In this document: in pieces, positions 9,183 to 18,198 of the stretch | Layout of the letters: each line of letters starts with the position of its first letter | Numbering within the stretch: position 1 is the stretch's first letter | Assembly (NCBI RefSeq): GCF_030388245.1 | Contig: NZ_CP098364.1 | Coordinates: 98,910 to 162,909 of the forward strand | DNA: 64,000 bases | Direction: 5' to 3' | From: Paracoccus sp. TOH | GTDB lineage: Bacteria; Pseudomonadota; Alphaproteobacteria; Rhodobacterales; Rhodobacteraceae | Made by a program: the position numbers and the translations under genes | The notes under the pieces: model-generated | Seen by the model: only the letters and a program-made list of their open reading frames with translations | Database searches by the model: none | What the model was told of the DNA's origin: nothing

Positions 9183-10775
9183 TTACTGCTTCAGCCAGAC
9201 CTCATCCATCGGCCCCATCGTGCCCCAGATCGAGACGGGCGGGTTCTGCACGGCCTGCGAATAGACCGTGTGATAGGGCACTTCGTTGATGAAATGGATC
9301 GGGATGTCGGTGGTGATCTGCTTGAAGGCCTGGGCGTAAAGCTGCTGGCGCTTGGCCAGGTCCGGCTCGACCCCGGCGGCGTTCATCAGCTTGTCCACCT
9401 CTTCGTTGCAATATTGCTGGGTGTTGGACCAGATGATCCCCTGACGGATGTTCGAGCACAGATAGGTCCGGTTCACCCCGATCACCGGGTCGCCCCAGTT
9501 GAAGACCTGGTCCATGGTCATGTCGAAGTCATAGGACGACACGCGCTGCGACCAGGTCGGGAAGTCGGGCGCGGAACGCACGGTGACCGCGATCCCGACC
9601 TTGGCCAGCGCCGCCTTGACATATTCGGCGACGGCGCGCTGCTGTTCCTCGATGTCGGGCATGTAGTCGATGCGCAGTTCCAGCTTTTTCCCGCCCTCGC
9701 CATAGCCCGCCTCGGCCAGCAGCGCCTTGGACTTGTCAAGATCGAAGTCGTAGCGCTCGACATCCTCGGTATAGAAGGGGCTGCCCTGCACCACCGGCTC
9801 GATCGCGGGCTTGGACAGGCCGGAATGCAGCGCCTTGGTGACGAAATCGCGGTCGATGGCATAGGCGATGGCCTGGCGGACCCGCAGGTCCGACAGCGCC
9901 GGATGCTTGGTGTTGAAGGCCAGCCAGTTCAGCGGGCCGATGCCGGCATAGCCCTTGTCGGTCACGGTCAGGTTGCCGGATTTCTCCAGCCGCCGGATCA
10001 GGCGGGTGCCGTCGAGCAGCGGGAACATCTGCGCCTCGCCCGATTCCAGCGCCAGCACGCCCGAATTGGCGTCCTGGTACTGCCGGATCACGATGCGGTC
10101 CAGATAGGGCTTTCCTTCCAGGAAGAAGCCGTCATAGCGTTCCAGGATGATGTGCTGGCCCAGTTCGAAGGCGGTCACCTTGAACGGGCCCGAGCCGATG
10201 GGCAGGTTGTTCTTGGGGTTCGACTTGATGTCCTGGCCGTCGTCGAAGACGTGCTTGGGCAGGATCGGCGTCAACGAGGCGGACAGCACCAGCAGGATCG
10301 CCGGATGCGGCTGCGTCATGCGGATGACCACGGTCTGCGGATCGGGCGCCTCGAAGGCCTCGACCGGCGCGAGCATGCTGGAGAACGGGTGGTTGTCCTT
10401 GACCACGCCCAGCGACCAGATCACGTCCTCGGCGGTGATGGGCGAGCCGTCGTGGAAGGTCGCGCCCTGGCGCAGCTTCAGGGTCAGCACCTTGCTGTCG
10501 TCGCTGAACGCCCAGCTTTCGGCCAGGTAGGGCTGCGGGGTGAAATCCTCGCCATAGCGCAGCAGCGTGGCGAAGATCTGCGCCGCCGGCACGGCGGTCG
10601 CGACCCCCGACTGCACGGCCGAGTTCAGGTGGCGCGGCTTGTGCACGGACGCCAGCACCAGTGTCCCGCCCTTTTGCGCCTCTTGGGCGGAAAGCGCGGG
10701 AGCGGTGGCCAAGGCGGTCAGCGCGACTGCACCGGCCAGCAGGAAACGACGCGAGAAGGCGGGGGGAAGGGTCAT
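9183..10775 (-). CDS. Peptide-type ABC transporter substrate-binding protein (SBP family 5)
   Basis: The periplasmic receptor (530 aa) has a signal SRRFLLAGAVALTALATAPALSAQ, possibly Tat-dependent. The mature part is family 5 (DppA/OppA/NikA): PYLAESWAFSDDSKVLTLKLRQGATFHDGSPITAEDVIWSL is the hallmark stretch. Length is standard. It is the first transport gene downstream of a co-directional LysR regulator and leads the four membrane and ATPase genes. The ligand is not predictable from sequence; the neighbouring amidohydrolase suggests an amide or N-acylated compound. Confidence 0.92.
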   Translation of the reverse strand: MTLPPAFSRRFLLAGAVALTALATAPALSAQEAQKGGTLVLASVHKPRHLNSAVQSGVATAVPAAQIFATLLRYGEDFTPQPYLAESWAFSDDSKVLTLKLRQGATFHDGSPITAEDVIWSLGVVKDNHPFSSMLAPVEAFEAPDPQTVVIRMTQPHPAILLVLSASLTPILPKHVFDDGQDIKSNPKNNLPIGSGPFKVTAFELGQHIILERYDGFFLEGKPYLDRIVIRQYQDANSGVLALESGEAQMFPLLDGTRLIRRLEKSGNLTVTDKGYAGIGPLNWLAFNTKHPALSDLRVRQAIAYAIDRDFVTKALHSGLSKPAIEPVVQGSPFYTEDVERYDFDLDKSKALLAEAGYGEGGKKLELRIDYMPDIEEQQRAVAEYVKAALAKVGIAVTVRSAPDFPTWSQRVSSYDFDMTMDQVFNWGDPVIGVNRTYLCSNIRQGIIWSNTQQYCNEEVDKLMNAAGVEPDLAKRQQLYAQAFKQITTDIPIHFINEVPYHTVYSQAVQNPPVSIWGTMGPMDEVWLKQ

Positions 10776-10882
10776 CTGGTTCTCCGTGTTGGATGCGCGA
10801 CAAATTCTGGGCGTTGACGCTGCGTCCTAGAGATCGGGCATGGGGGGGCTTTTCGGCAAATGCATTTTTGCGCCAGAATTCC

Positions 10883-11827
10883 TCAGAAATCCTGTGGAAG
10901 ATAGGGCCGCACGAAGGCGCGGTCGAATTCGCCGCGCATCGCCTGCATCTCGCAGGTGGCGATGATCGCTTCGCAAACCGGGGTCAGCTTCACGTCGCGC
11001 CGGGTCAGCACCCCGGCGCGCGGCGCGTCGTGCTCGCCGGCCAGCGGCAGTCGCACCAGATCGCCGCGGGCATAGGTCTGCTTGCTCATCGGGCGGATGT
11101 TGAAGATGCCATAGCACATGCCGGCGGCGATCAGCGCCCGCATCATGTCGGTCGAGCGCGCCGAATAGACCACGTTCGGCTTGAGCCCGCGCGTCGCGAA
11201 CAGGTCCATCAGGTAGCGCCGCGACAGTTCCAGATCCAGCACCACCAGCGGCTCGGGCGCCAGCTGTTCCAGCGTGACGAAGCGGCCGCTGGCCAGCGGA
11301 TGCGTCGCCGGCAGCGCGGCATGGGGATGGCCGACGAAAAGCGGAAGGAAGCGATAGACCAGCTCATTGATCAGCCCGTAGCAGAAGGCGAAATCGGCAT
11401 CGCCCGTATCGACGGCGCGGACCACCTCCTCCCAGTTGCCCTCCATCACCTCGATCATCAGGTTCGGATAGCGCTCGCGCACCTCGCACAGGATCGTGGG
11501 CAGCAGGATCGGCGCCAGCGGCGTGAAGCAGGCGATGCGGGCGGTGCCGTCGATGCGCTGCTCAAGATCGGCGATCTTGCCGTCGAAGCGCGCCTGCGCC
11601 GCCAGCAGCAGCCGGATCTCGTCGATGATCTTGCGCCCGAAGCTGGTGGCCGCGATGCCGCGCGACGGCACGCGGGCAAAAAGCGGCTGGCCCAACTGCG
11701 CCTCGATATGGTCGATGGCCGCGGCGATGGACGAGGGCGAGACCGCCAACCCCTCGGCCGCGGCGGTGATCGACTGGTGGCGCTCGGCCGCCTCGATATA
11801 GCGCAGGTGCTTCAGGGTGTAATGCAT
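10883..11827 (-). CDS. LysR family transcriptional regulator
   Basis: A 314-aa regulator with an N-terminal winged helix-turn-helix (YTLKHLRYIEAAERHQSITAAAEGLAVSPSSIAAAIDHIEAQLGQPLFARV) and a C-terminal ligand-binding domain. The start MHYTLKHL at 11827 has GAGGGACGG upstream and matches the normal LysR length; the open frame extends 48 bp further without a ribosome site. It is transcribed towards the peptide-ABC operon, with a 107-bp gap before the binding protein gene, and divergently from the amidohydrolase gene. It could control both. Both intergenic gaps contain the octamer ATGCATTT. Confidence 0.9.
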   Translation of the reverse strand: MHYTLKHLRYIEAAERHQSITAAAEGLAVSPSSIAAAIDHIEAQLGQPLFARVPSRGIAATSFGRKIIDEIRLLLAAQARFDGKIADLEQRIDGTARIACFTPLAPILLPTILCEVRERYPNLMIEVMEGNWEEVVRAVDTGDADFAFCYGLINELVYRFLPLFVGHPHAALPATHPLASGRFVTLEQLAPEPLVVLDLELSRRYLMDLFATRGLKPNVVYSARSTDMMRALIAAGMCYGIFNIRPMSKQTYARGDLVRLPLAGEHDAPRAGVLTRRDVKLTPVCEAIIATCEMQAMRGEFDRAFVRPYLPQDF

Positions 11828-11932
11828 CCGTCCCTCAGGAAAATAGCGGAAATCCCGCGCAACTATGCATTTCACGCAGGATGTTTGTCACAGCTAATCT
11901 GCCCGCGACGCCGCATCCGACGGAGAAATTGC

Positions 11933-13567
11933 ATGATCCCGACCGTTTTTTCAGCACGCCGCATCATCACCATGGACCCGTCGCGGCCCGAGGCGACGCA
12001 TGTGATGGTGTCCCACGATGGGCGCATCCTTGCCGTCGGCGGCCCCGAGGAGATGCAGGGCCGGGGCGATCTGCACCATGACGACCGTTTCGCGGGCAAA
12101 GTGCTGATGCCCGGCTTCGTCGAGGGCCACGCCCATATGATGGAGGGTTCGGTCTGGCGCTTCACCTATCTGGGCCATTACGACCGCGTAGCCCCGGACG
12201 GCCGGCTGTGGCAGGGTGTCACCAGCACCCATGCGCTGGTCGAGCGCCTGCGCGACCGCGCCGCGGAACTGGGCGACGGGCCTGTCGTCGGCTGGGGTTT
12301 CGATCCGCTGTTCGTGCCGGGCGACCGGCTGTCGCGGCTGGATCTCGACCGGGTCTCGACCACCCGGCCGGTGGTGGTGCTGCATTCCAACATGCACCTG
12401 CTGACCGCCAACAGCGTGGCGCTGGACCTGGCCGGCTATGACGAGCACACCGACGTCCCCGGCGTCATCCACACCGAGGACGGCGGGCTGCATGGCGAGC
12501 TGCACGAGATGGGCGCCATGTTCCCGGTCACGCGCCGGGTCGGGGCCAGCTTCCGCGCCATGGGCGGCGACCCCGAGGCGATCTGGAACTTCGCGCGCTC
12601 GGCCTGCCGGGCGGGGGTGACGACCTCGACCGACCTGCTGAACGAGCTGGGCGACGAGGTGCTGGCCGACCTGTTCGCCACCACGGCCGAGGCCGGCTAT
12701 CCGCTGCGGCTGGTGCCGATGCTCTCGGCCATGGCGCTGCCGCCCGAGGCGGTGGGCGCGCGCGCCAAGGAGCTGCGGGCGCAGTCCACCGACCGGGTGC
12801 GGCTGGGCGGGGTGAAGATCGTCACCGACGGCTCGATCCAGGGCTTCACCGCGCAGCTAAGCGCGCCGGGCTATCATCGCGGCATCGACAACGGCATCTG
12901 GAACATCGCCCCCGAGGCGCTGAACCTGCTGGTGGACGACCTGAACCGGCAGGGCATCCAGATGCATATCCATGTCAACGGCGACGGCGCCAGCCTTGCC
13001 GCCATCGAGGCGCTGGAAGCGGCGCTTGCCGGGCATTTCCGCCCCGACCATCGCCATGTCCTGCAACATTGCCAGATGGCCGACCGGGCGCAACTGCGCC
13101 GCATCGCCGCGCTGCAATGCTGCGTGAACCTGTTCGCCAACCATCTGTATTACTTCGGCGACAAGCATTACGAGGTCACCATCGGCCCCGAGCGCGCCTG
13201 CCGCATGAACCCCTGCGCCAGCGCGCTGGAGATGGGCATTCCGCTGGCCATCCACTCCGACGCGCCGATCACGCCGCTGGCGCCGCTGGTCACCGCCTGG
13301 TGCGCGGTCAATCGCCGGACCGACAGCGGCCGGCAGCTGGGCACCTCGGAACGCATCCCGCTGGACGCGGCGCTTTACGCCATCACCCTGGGCGCGGCCC
13401 ATACGCTGAAGCTCGACGCCGAGCTGGGCTCGGTCGAGGTCGGCAAGCGCGCGGATTTCGCCGTGCTCGAGGACGATCCGCACGCCCTTGGCCCCGAGCG
13501 GCTGCGCGAGGTCCGGGTCTGGGGCACCGTCTTCGGCGGCACCCCGGTCGCGGCCGGATCGTTCTGA
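11933..13567 (+). CDS. YtcJ-like amidohydrolase (amidohydrolase family 3)
   Basis: A cytoplasmic metal-dependent amidohydrolase of 544 aa. The metal ligands are readable: HAH at residues 66-68 in GFVEGHAHMMEG, the conserved lysine in KIVTDGSIQG, histidines in HIHVNGDG and HVLQHCQMAD, and the aspartate in IHSDAPITPL. YtcJ-like enzymes hydrolyse amide or ester bonds, often in N-substituted formamides or N-acyl amino acids. It is divergent from a LysR gene and a peptide-type ABC importer, and 2 bp upstream of a CobW-type GTPase. The likely role is hydrolysis of the imported amide, but the substrate is unknown. Confidence 0.88.
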   Translation: MIPTVFSARRIITMDPSRPEATHVMVSHDGRILAVGGPEEMQGRGDLHHDDRFAGKVLMPGFVEGHAHMMEGSVWRFTYLGHYDRVAPDGRLWQGVTSTHALVERLRDRAAELGDGPVVGWGFDPLFVPGDRLSRLDLDRVSTTRPVVVLHSNMHLLTANSVALDLAGYDEHTDVPGVIHTEDGGLHGELHEMGAMFPVTRRVGASFRAMGGDPEAIWNFARSACRAGVTTSTDLLNELGDEVLADLFATTAEAGYPLRLVPMLSAMALPPEAVGARAKELRAQSTDRVRLGGVKIVTDGSIQGFTAQLSAPGYHRGIDNGIWNIAPEALNLLVDDLNRQGIQMHIHVNGDGASLAAIEALEAALAGHFRPDHRHVLQHCQMADRAQLRRIAALQCCVNLFANHLYYFGDKHYEVTIGPERACRMNPCASALEMGIPLAIHSDAPITPLAPLVTAWCAVNRRTDSGRQLGTSERIPLDAALYAITLGAAHTLKLDAELGSVEVGKRADFAVLEDDPHALGPERLREVRVWGTVFGGTPVAAGSF

Positions 13568-13569
13568 CC

Positions 13570-14490
13570 ATGGCCGCGCCGCTGCCGGTCAACCTGCTTT
13601 GCGGCTATCTGGGCGCGGGCAAGACCACGCTGCTGAACCGGCTGCTGGACCGGCAGGGCGAGCGCATCCTGGTCATGGTCAACGATTTCGGCGACATCGC
13701 GGTCGATGCGGCGCTGATCGCCGGCCGCTCGGCCGACACGATCCAGCTCAGCAACGGCTGCATCTGCTGCTCGATGGGCGGCGGGCTGTTCGACGCCTTC
13801 GAGCGGGCGCTGAGCCTGCGCGACCGGGTGGACCGGCTGGTCATCGAGGCCAGCGGCGTCGCCGAGCCGCGGCGGCTGGCCAGCTTCGCCCTGGCCGAGC
13901 CCGAGCTGGACTGCCGGGCGGTGGTGGCGGTGGTCGATCCGCAAAGCCTGGCCGAGCGGCTGGCCGACCCCCGGATCGGCAGGGTGGCGGAAAGCCAGAT
14001 CCGCGGCGCCGATGCGGTCTTCCTGTCGCGCGCCGATATCGCCGGCCGCCCGGCCTTGCGCCACGCCGCCAGGCTGGTGGCGCGGCTCAACCCGCTGGCC
14101 AGCCCGCATCTGGCGCCGGACGACGGCTTTCTTGCGGCACTGGCGGCGCGCCATGACCGCCGCAGCCTGGCCGCTTCTGCCGGCCTTGCCGCGGATCGCG
14201 ACCATGGCCGCCTGTTCGCCAGCCGCACCATCGCATGTGCCCCGCCGGCTCGCGGCCAGCTTGCCACGATCATCGACCGGCACCGCCGCGCCGTCCACCG
14301 GCTCAAGGGCTATGTGCTGCTGCCCGGCTCGGACGGCCCGCACCTGCTGCAACTGGCCGGGGGGGCGCTGACGCTGGAACCGGCCGATCTGCCCGAGGGC
14401 ATGGTCATGAACCGGCTGGTCGCCATCGCGCCGGATGCCGAGGCGCTGGCGCAACTGGCCGCCGACCTGGAACAGCTCTCGGCCCTGTAG
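13570..14490 (+). CDS. CobW/COG0523 family GTP-binding metallochaperone
   Basis: This 306-aa G3E GTPase has Walker A GYLGAGKTTLLNRLL (residues 12-26), the metal-binding CxCC motif at 64-67 (SNGCICCSMGG), Walker B-like LVIEASGVAEP, and a C-terminal CobW_C domain (VHRLKGYVLLPGSDGPHLLQ). COG0523 proteins load or traffic zinc, cobalt or iron. Its ATG is 2 bp after the stop of the amidohydrolase gene, so co-translation is nearly certain. That suggests it serves the metal site of that enzyme. No cobalamin genes are nearby, so a cobalt-chelatase role is unlikely. The [SG]NG-CxCC form is normal for the family. Confidence 0.88.
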   Translation: MAAPLPVNLLCGYLGAGKTTLLNRLLDRQGERILVMVNDFGDIAVDAALIAGRSADTIQLSNGCICCSMGGGLFDAFERALSLRDRVDRLVIEASGVAEPRRLASFALAEPELDCRAVVAVVDPQSLAERLADPRIGRVAESQIRGADAVFLSRADIAGRPALRHAARLVARLNPLASPHLAPDDGFLAALAARHDRRSLAASAGLAADRDHGRLFASRTIACAPPARGQLATIIDRHRRAVHRLKGYVLLPGSDGPHLLQLAGGALTLEPADLPEGMVMNRLVAIAPDAEALAQLAADLEQLSAL

Positions 14491-14530
14491 CGCCGCGGTT
14501 CCCGGGCCGCGTCACCGGCCCAGACGCCCG

Positions 14531-14926
14531 TCAGCCGGCATAATCCGCATCCGAGACCTGTTCCATCCAGGTGACCGCCGATCCGTCGATGGTTTCCTGG
14601 ATGGCGATATGGCTCATCGCGGTGTCGGGCGCGGCGCCGTGCCAGTGCTTTTCGCCGGCGGGGAACCAGACCACGTCGCCCTGGCGGATCTCCTCGACCG
14701 GGCCGGCTTCGCGCTGGACGCGGCCGCGGCCGAAGGTGACGATCAGGGTCTGGCCGGCGGGATGGGTGTGCCAGGCCGTGCGCGCGCCCGGCTCGAAGGT
14801 GACATGGGCGCCGACGGCACGGCCGGGCGCCTCGGCCGCGAACAGCGGGTCGATGCGGACGCGGCCGGTGAACCAGTCGGCCGGCCCGGCGGTCGAGGGC
14901 GTCTGCCCTGCGCGGGTGATCTTCAT
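14531..14926 (-). CDS. Cupin domain-containing protein
   Basis: A 131-aa single-domain cupin. Motif 1 is [22 protein letters not shown] and motif 2 is [19 protein letters not shown], giving a His/His/Gln/His metal site. Proteins of this type (often annotated as quercetin-dioxygenase-like or carboxymuconolactone-associated cupins) commonly sit beside oxidoreductases. Here it follows a zinc alcohol dehydrogenase by 12 bp on the same strand, so they probably form a two-gene stress or aldehyde-metabolism unit. The substrate is unknown. Confidence 0.85.
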   Translation of the reverse strand: MKITRAGQTPSTAGPADWFTGRVRIDPLFAAEAPGRAVGAHVTFEPGARTAWHTHPAGQTLIVTFGRGRVQREAGPVEEIRQGDVVWFPAGEKHWHGAAPDTAMSHIAIQETIDGSAVTWMEQVSDADYAG

Positions 14927-14938
14927 CTGCGGCTTCCT

Positions 14939-15988
14939 TCAGTTGCCCATGGTGGCGATGTCCATGACGAAGCGGTATTTCACATCGCCCTTCAGCATCC
15001 GTTCATAGGCGGGTTCGATCTGATCGGCGCGAATCATCTCGATATCGGCCACGATGCCGTGCTCGGCGCAGAAATCCAGCATTTCCTGGGTCTCGGGGAT
15101 GCCGCCGATCATCGAGCCGGCCAGGCTGCGGCGGCGCATGATCAGGTTGAACACGTTGGGCGAAGGATGCGGCGTCGCCGGCGCCCCGACCAGCGCCATG
15201 GTGCCGTCGCGCTTCAGCAGCGCCAGGAAGGCATCGAGGTCATGCGGCGCGGCCACGGTGTTCAGGATGAAGTCGAAACTTTTGCCATGCGCCGCCATCT
15301 CGTCGGGGTTGCGCGAGACCACCACCTCATCGGCACCAAGCGCCAGAGCATCGGCGCGCTTGCTTTCCGAGGTGGTGAAGGCCACGACATGTGCCCCCAT
15401 GGCATGGGCGAGCTTCACCCCCATATGCCCAAGGCCGCCGATGCCCACGACGCCGACCTTCTTGCCCGGCCCGACGCCCCAATGGCGCAGCGGCGAATAT
15501 GTGGTGATCCCGGCGCAGAGCAGCGGCGCCACGGCGGCAAGCTGATCCTCGGGATGGGTGATCTTCAGGACATAGCGCTCGTGCACCACGACCGCTTGGG
15601 AATAGCCGCCCAGCGTGTGGCCGGGCGCGTCGGCGGTCGGGCCGTTATAGGTGCCGACCATGCCGTCGCAGTAGTTTTCCAGCCCCTCGTCGCAATCGGC
15701 GCAACGCCGGCAGCTGTCCACGATGCAGCCGACGCCGACCAGATCGCCGGGCTTGTGGCTGCGGACATGTTCGCCGACGGCGGCGACGCGGCCGACGATC
15801 TCGTGCCCCGGCACGCAGGGATAATGCGTGCCGGCCCATTCGCTGCGCACCTGGTGCAGGTCGGAATGGCAGATGCCGCAATACAGGATCTCGATCCGCA
15901 CGTCATGCGGGCCGGGCCTGCGGCGGGTGATCTCCATGCGCGACAACGGCTGATCGGCGGCGGGGGCGCCATAGGCGAGAACGGTCAT
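14939..15988 (-). CDS. Zinc-dependent NAD(P)H alcohol dehydrogenase (YahK/cinnamyl-alcohol-dehydrogenase type)
   Basis: A cytoplasmic 349-aa medium-chain dehydrogenase/reductase. Catalytic zinc ligands are the Cys in YCGICHSD and His in PGHEIVG, with a further Cys near LLCAGIT. The structural zinc site is the Cys-rich CRRCADCDEGLENYC. The nucleotide fold is VGVVGIGGLGHMG. These features match YahK/YjgB broad aldehyde reductases, usually NADPH-dependent. ATG 15988 is chosen for AAGGAG 7 nt upstream; an in-frame ATG at 16009 has no such site. It heads a small unit with the cupin. Confidence 0.92.
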   Translation of the reverse strand: MTVLAYGAPAADQPLSRMEITRRRPGPHDVRIEILYCGICHSDLHQVRSEWAGTHYPCVPGHEIVGRVAAVGEHVRSHKPGDLVGVGCIVDSCRRCADCDEGLENYCDGMVGTYNGPTADAPGHTLGGYSQAVVVHERYVLKITHPEDQLAAVAPLLCAGITTYSPLRHWGVGPGKKVGVVGIGGLGHMGVKLAHAMGAHVVAFTTSESKRADALALGADEVVVSRNPDEMAAHGKSFDFILNTVAAPHDLDAFLALLKRDGTMALVGAPATPHPSPNVFNLIMRRRSLAGSMIGGIPETQEMLDFCAEHGIVADIEMIRADQIEPAYERMLKGDVKYRFVMDIATMGN

Positions 15989-16032
15989 GTCATGCTCCTT
16001 TGTCTGCATTCATTTGCTGGCGGGTCCGCGCG

Positions 16033-16393
16033 TCATGCAAGGCTTTCGACGCGCAGCAGCAGGGGCGCGGCGCCGCCATCCAGCCGGCCCAGCCCGCGCG
16101 GCCGGCGACAGGGGGCGTAATAGCACAGATCGCCCGGCGCCACATTCCCGAAGCGGATGCTGCCTGCCCCGGTCAGCTTGCGCGGCAGGTGGGCGATCTT
16201 CTGGTTGGTGGAACAATCCTTGCTGGTCAGGCCCAACGGCAGGATTGCCCTCCGGCGTCGCGGTGAAGTCCTGATCGGCGCAGGTCGGGCGGATCGGCAT
16301 CGCGGCTCCTGCGCGGGCGTTGGCGGGACGGGCGAGGCTGGCGGCTGCAGCCAGCAGGAAACGCCGGGACAGGCCGGCGGGTTCATCGGACAT
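16033..16393 (-). pseudogene. Decayed cyclophilin-like fold protein gene
   Basis: The frame starting MSDEPAGLSRRFLLAAAASLA at 16393 encodes a Tat-like signal and then DFTATPEGN. The next part of the same protein, LPLGLTSKDCSTNQKIAHLPRKL followed by GDLCYYAP and RGLGRLDGG, is in another frame. Together they follow the pattern of bacterial cyclophilin-like fold proteins (usual form ...PLTLTLEDY..KIADLPRKL...GDIAYYAPWGNLALFYRD). About ten residues are missing at the frame change near 16255, and the WGNLALF segment after YYAP is also missing. Two independent losses indicate a dead gene, not a sequencing slip. Family recognition is from the pattern alone. Confidence 0.55.
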
Positions 16394-16731
16394 CCGCGGA
16401 TTCTCCATCATGGCACGCCTCGCCCAGCCCAGGCGGCAAGATGCCGAAGACCGCCGCCTGGGCGAGAGCGTGGAACAGGACATGATCGCCGGGCGCATCG
16501 GTCCCGACTGGCGGCTGGTGGCAGCGGGCTTGCCCGGTTTAGCCCTCTGCGCTTGCGCAGCGGTTCCCTCGGTCCCTCCGAAGGTGCGCCGGGAACGCCT
16601 CACGTCGATCGGATTGAGTGCATCCGGCGCCTCGGCCGGGTTTCGGCTGAAACCCGCCGATGCCGGATCCGGAGTCGGCCATTGGCTGCCGGCGTGCTAC
16701 CCTTGCCCCGATCAGTCAGATGGGGGGAGAG
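16394..16731. other. Intergenic region with no supported gene
   Basis: Open frames here are uninterrupted only because of high GC content. Their translations are low-complexity Arg/Ala/Pro strings with no recognisable family. The region may hold decayed remains upstream of the cyclophilin-like pseudogene. A run of Gs (TGGGGGGAGAG) just before 16732 acts as the ribosome site of the next small ORF. Confidence 0.4.
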
Positions 16732-16890
16732 ATGGGACAAAAATTCGTACCCGAGCTTCACGATCCGAATTACCGGACGACTGAGGGACAGAAGGACGAG
16801 GCGCTGACGGAGGATGAAGCCAAGCGCCTGTTCGATGCGATGATCGCCAGGCTGGATGCCGAGCAGCGGGGCGTCCGGCGCCCTGACTGA
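16732..16890 (+). CDS. Small hypothetical protein (52 aa)
   Basis: This short ORF encodes MGQKFVPELHDPNYRT followed by an acidic, helical tail (TEDEAKRLFDAMIARLDAEQRG). A purine-rich ribosome site GGGGGGAGAG lies immediately before the ATG, and an in-frame ATG 12 nt earlier is an alternative start. The composition (balanced charges, EALTEDEAKRLFDAMI helix) looks more protein-like than the surrounding GC-driven frames. No family is recognised. It stands alone between a pseudogene and the Ku/LigD module. Confidence 0.45.
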   Translation: MGQKFVPELHDPNYRTTEGQKDEALTEDEAKRLFDAMIARLDAEQRGVRRPD

Positions 16891-17367
16891 GCGACGCCGC
16901 CGGAAGGCGCGGTGTTTCCCGCTGTTCTGCGGGGTGGTTCGGGCTGGCCTGCCGATCCGGCTGGTTCGCCCCCGCGCCGCCTATGCTGCCCGGCCAGGGA
17001 CAATCGGGCAGGCTGTGCCATCAACCTGCCCGATCCAGTCGGGGCCACCACGAACCAATTACCACCACGAAACCGGCTACCCACCACCGACATCCGCAGT
17101 CTGCCCTTGCCGGAGCGTTGCGGGAAGCTGACCATTGGGACATGTCCCGCGGAGTTCCGGCCCCCGGATGCCGCTTCGCCGCCCTGCAGGCGGCCCGGAA
17201 TTTCGGAAGCCCGGCCTGAAGGCGATCAGGGCGATCGGGGCGGAAGCCGGGCAGATCGGCACCGGCTGGAACGCCAAGCGGCCGGGCGTGGCGCCGGTCC
17301 CCCGCGGAACCCCGGCCGAAGCGCGGCGTTGACGACCATCGCCGTTTTGCGTGAAGGAACCCGCGCC
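16891..17367. other. Intergenic region upstream of the first Ku gene
   Basis: A stretch of 477 bp where no frame has convincing coding character; the translations are Arg/Pro/Gly-rich shadows. The last 40 bp before the Ku ATG contain TTGACG at 17329-17334, a plausible -35 box, but no good -10 hexamer at the right distance. Nothing else was recognised. Confidence 0.4.
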
Positions 17368-18198
17368 ATGGCCCCAAGGGCGATCTGGAAAGGCCTGCTG
17401 ACCATCGCGGAAGTCAGCTGCCCGGTGACGCTGCATGCCGCGGCCTCGACCTCGGAGCGGATTGCCTTTCATACCCTGAACCGCGCCACCGGCCATCGCG
17501 TGCGGCGGCAGTTCATCGACGCCGACACCGGCAAGCCCGTGGACAGGGACGACCAGGTCAAGGGTTACGAGCTGGCCGAGGGCGATTACGTGATGCTCGA
17601 CCCCGAGGAGATCGCCGCCGCGGTGCCGGAAAGCGACAAGGCGCTGGCGGTCGCGCAGTTCATCGACTGCCAGGACATCGACGATGTCTATTTCGACCGC
17701 CCGTATTATCTGCGGCCGGCAAGCCCCACGGCCGAGGAAGCCTTCGCCCTGATCCGCGAAGGGATGCGCCGCAAGAAGGTGGCGGCCCTGGCCCGGGCGG
17801 TGCTGTTCCGGCGGGTGCGCACGGTGCTGATCCGCGCGCATGGCCCGGGCATGATCGCGACGACGCTGAATTTCGACTACGAGGTGCGCTCGGCGCGCGA
17901 GGCGTTCAGCGATATCCCCGCCACCAGGGTCAAGGGCGAGATGCTGGACCTGGCCAAGCATATCATCGCCACCAAGATGGGCACCTTCGACGTCACCGCC
18001 TTCGACGACCGCTACGAGGCGGCGCTGGCCGATCTGGTCAAGGCCAAGCTCGAAGGCCGCCGCATCGAGCCCGGGAAGCCGGCCCGGCGCGAGAATGTCG
18101 TGGATCTGATGCAGGCCTTGCGCCAAAGCGCCGGGCTGGGGGCGAAGAAGACCCCGGCCCGGAAGAAACCCGCGCCGCGGCAGCGCAAAAGCGGCTGA
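17368..18198 (+). CDS. ku: Ku family DNA end-binding protein (paralogue 1)
   Basis: Bacterial Ku homodimers thread onto double-strand DNA ends and recruit LigD for non-homologous end joining. This 276-aa copy has the Ku core: APRAIWKGLLTIAEVSCPVTLH at the start, IAFHTLNRATGHRVRRQFIDADTGKPVDRDDQVKGYEL, and FDRPYYLRPA. The C-terminus is a basic Lys/Arg/Pro tail (KKTPARKKPAPRQRKSG), the extension that in other bacterial Ku proteins modulates DNA binding and LigD interaction. AAGGA precedes the ATG at 9 nt. A second Ku gene follows after 174 bp, and LigD converges. Confidence 0.93.
   Translation: MAPRAIWKGLLTIAEVSCPVTLHAAASTSERIAFHTLNRATGHRVRRQFIDADTGKPVDRDDQVKGYELAEGDYVMLDPEEIAAAVPESDKALAVAQFIDCQDIDDVYFDRPYYLRPASPTAEEAFALIREGMRRKKVAALARAVLFRRVRTVLIRAHGPGMIATTLNFDYEVRSAREAFSDIPATRVKGEMLDLAKHIIATKMGTFDVTAFDDRYEAALADLVKAKLEGRRIEPGKPARRENVVDLMQALRQSAGLGAKKTPARKKPAPRQRKSG

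Noticed and set aside
7236..10817. An 1193-aa plus-strand open frame across the peptide ABC operon
   Set aside because: It is antisense to five well-defined transporter genes and has only low-complexity composition.
13570..14490. CobW as part of cobalamin synthesis
   Set aside because: No cob genes lie in the window, and COG0523 proteins with the CxCC motif are mostly general metal chaperones.
16320..16784. A 154-aa plus-strand open frame opposite the cyclophilin-like remnant
   Set aside because: Arg/Ala/Pro-rich translation without a family pattern; it runs into the 52-aa ORF in a different frame.
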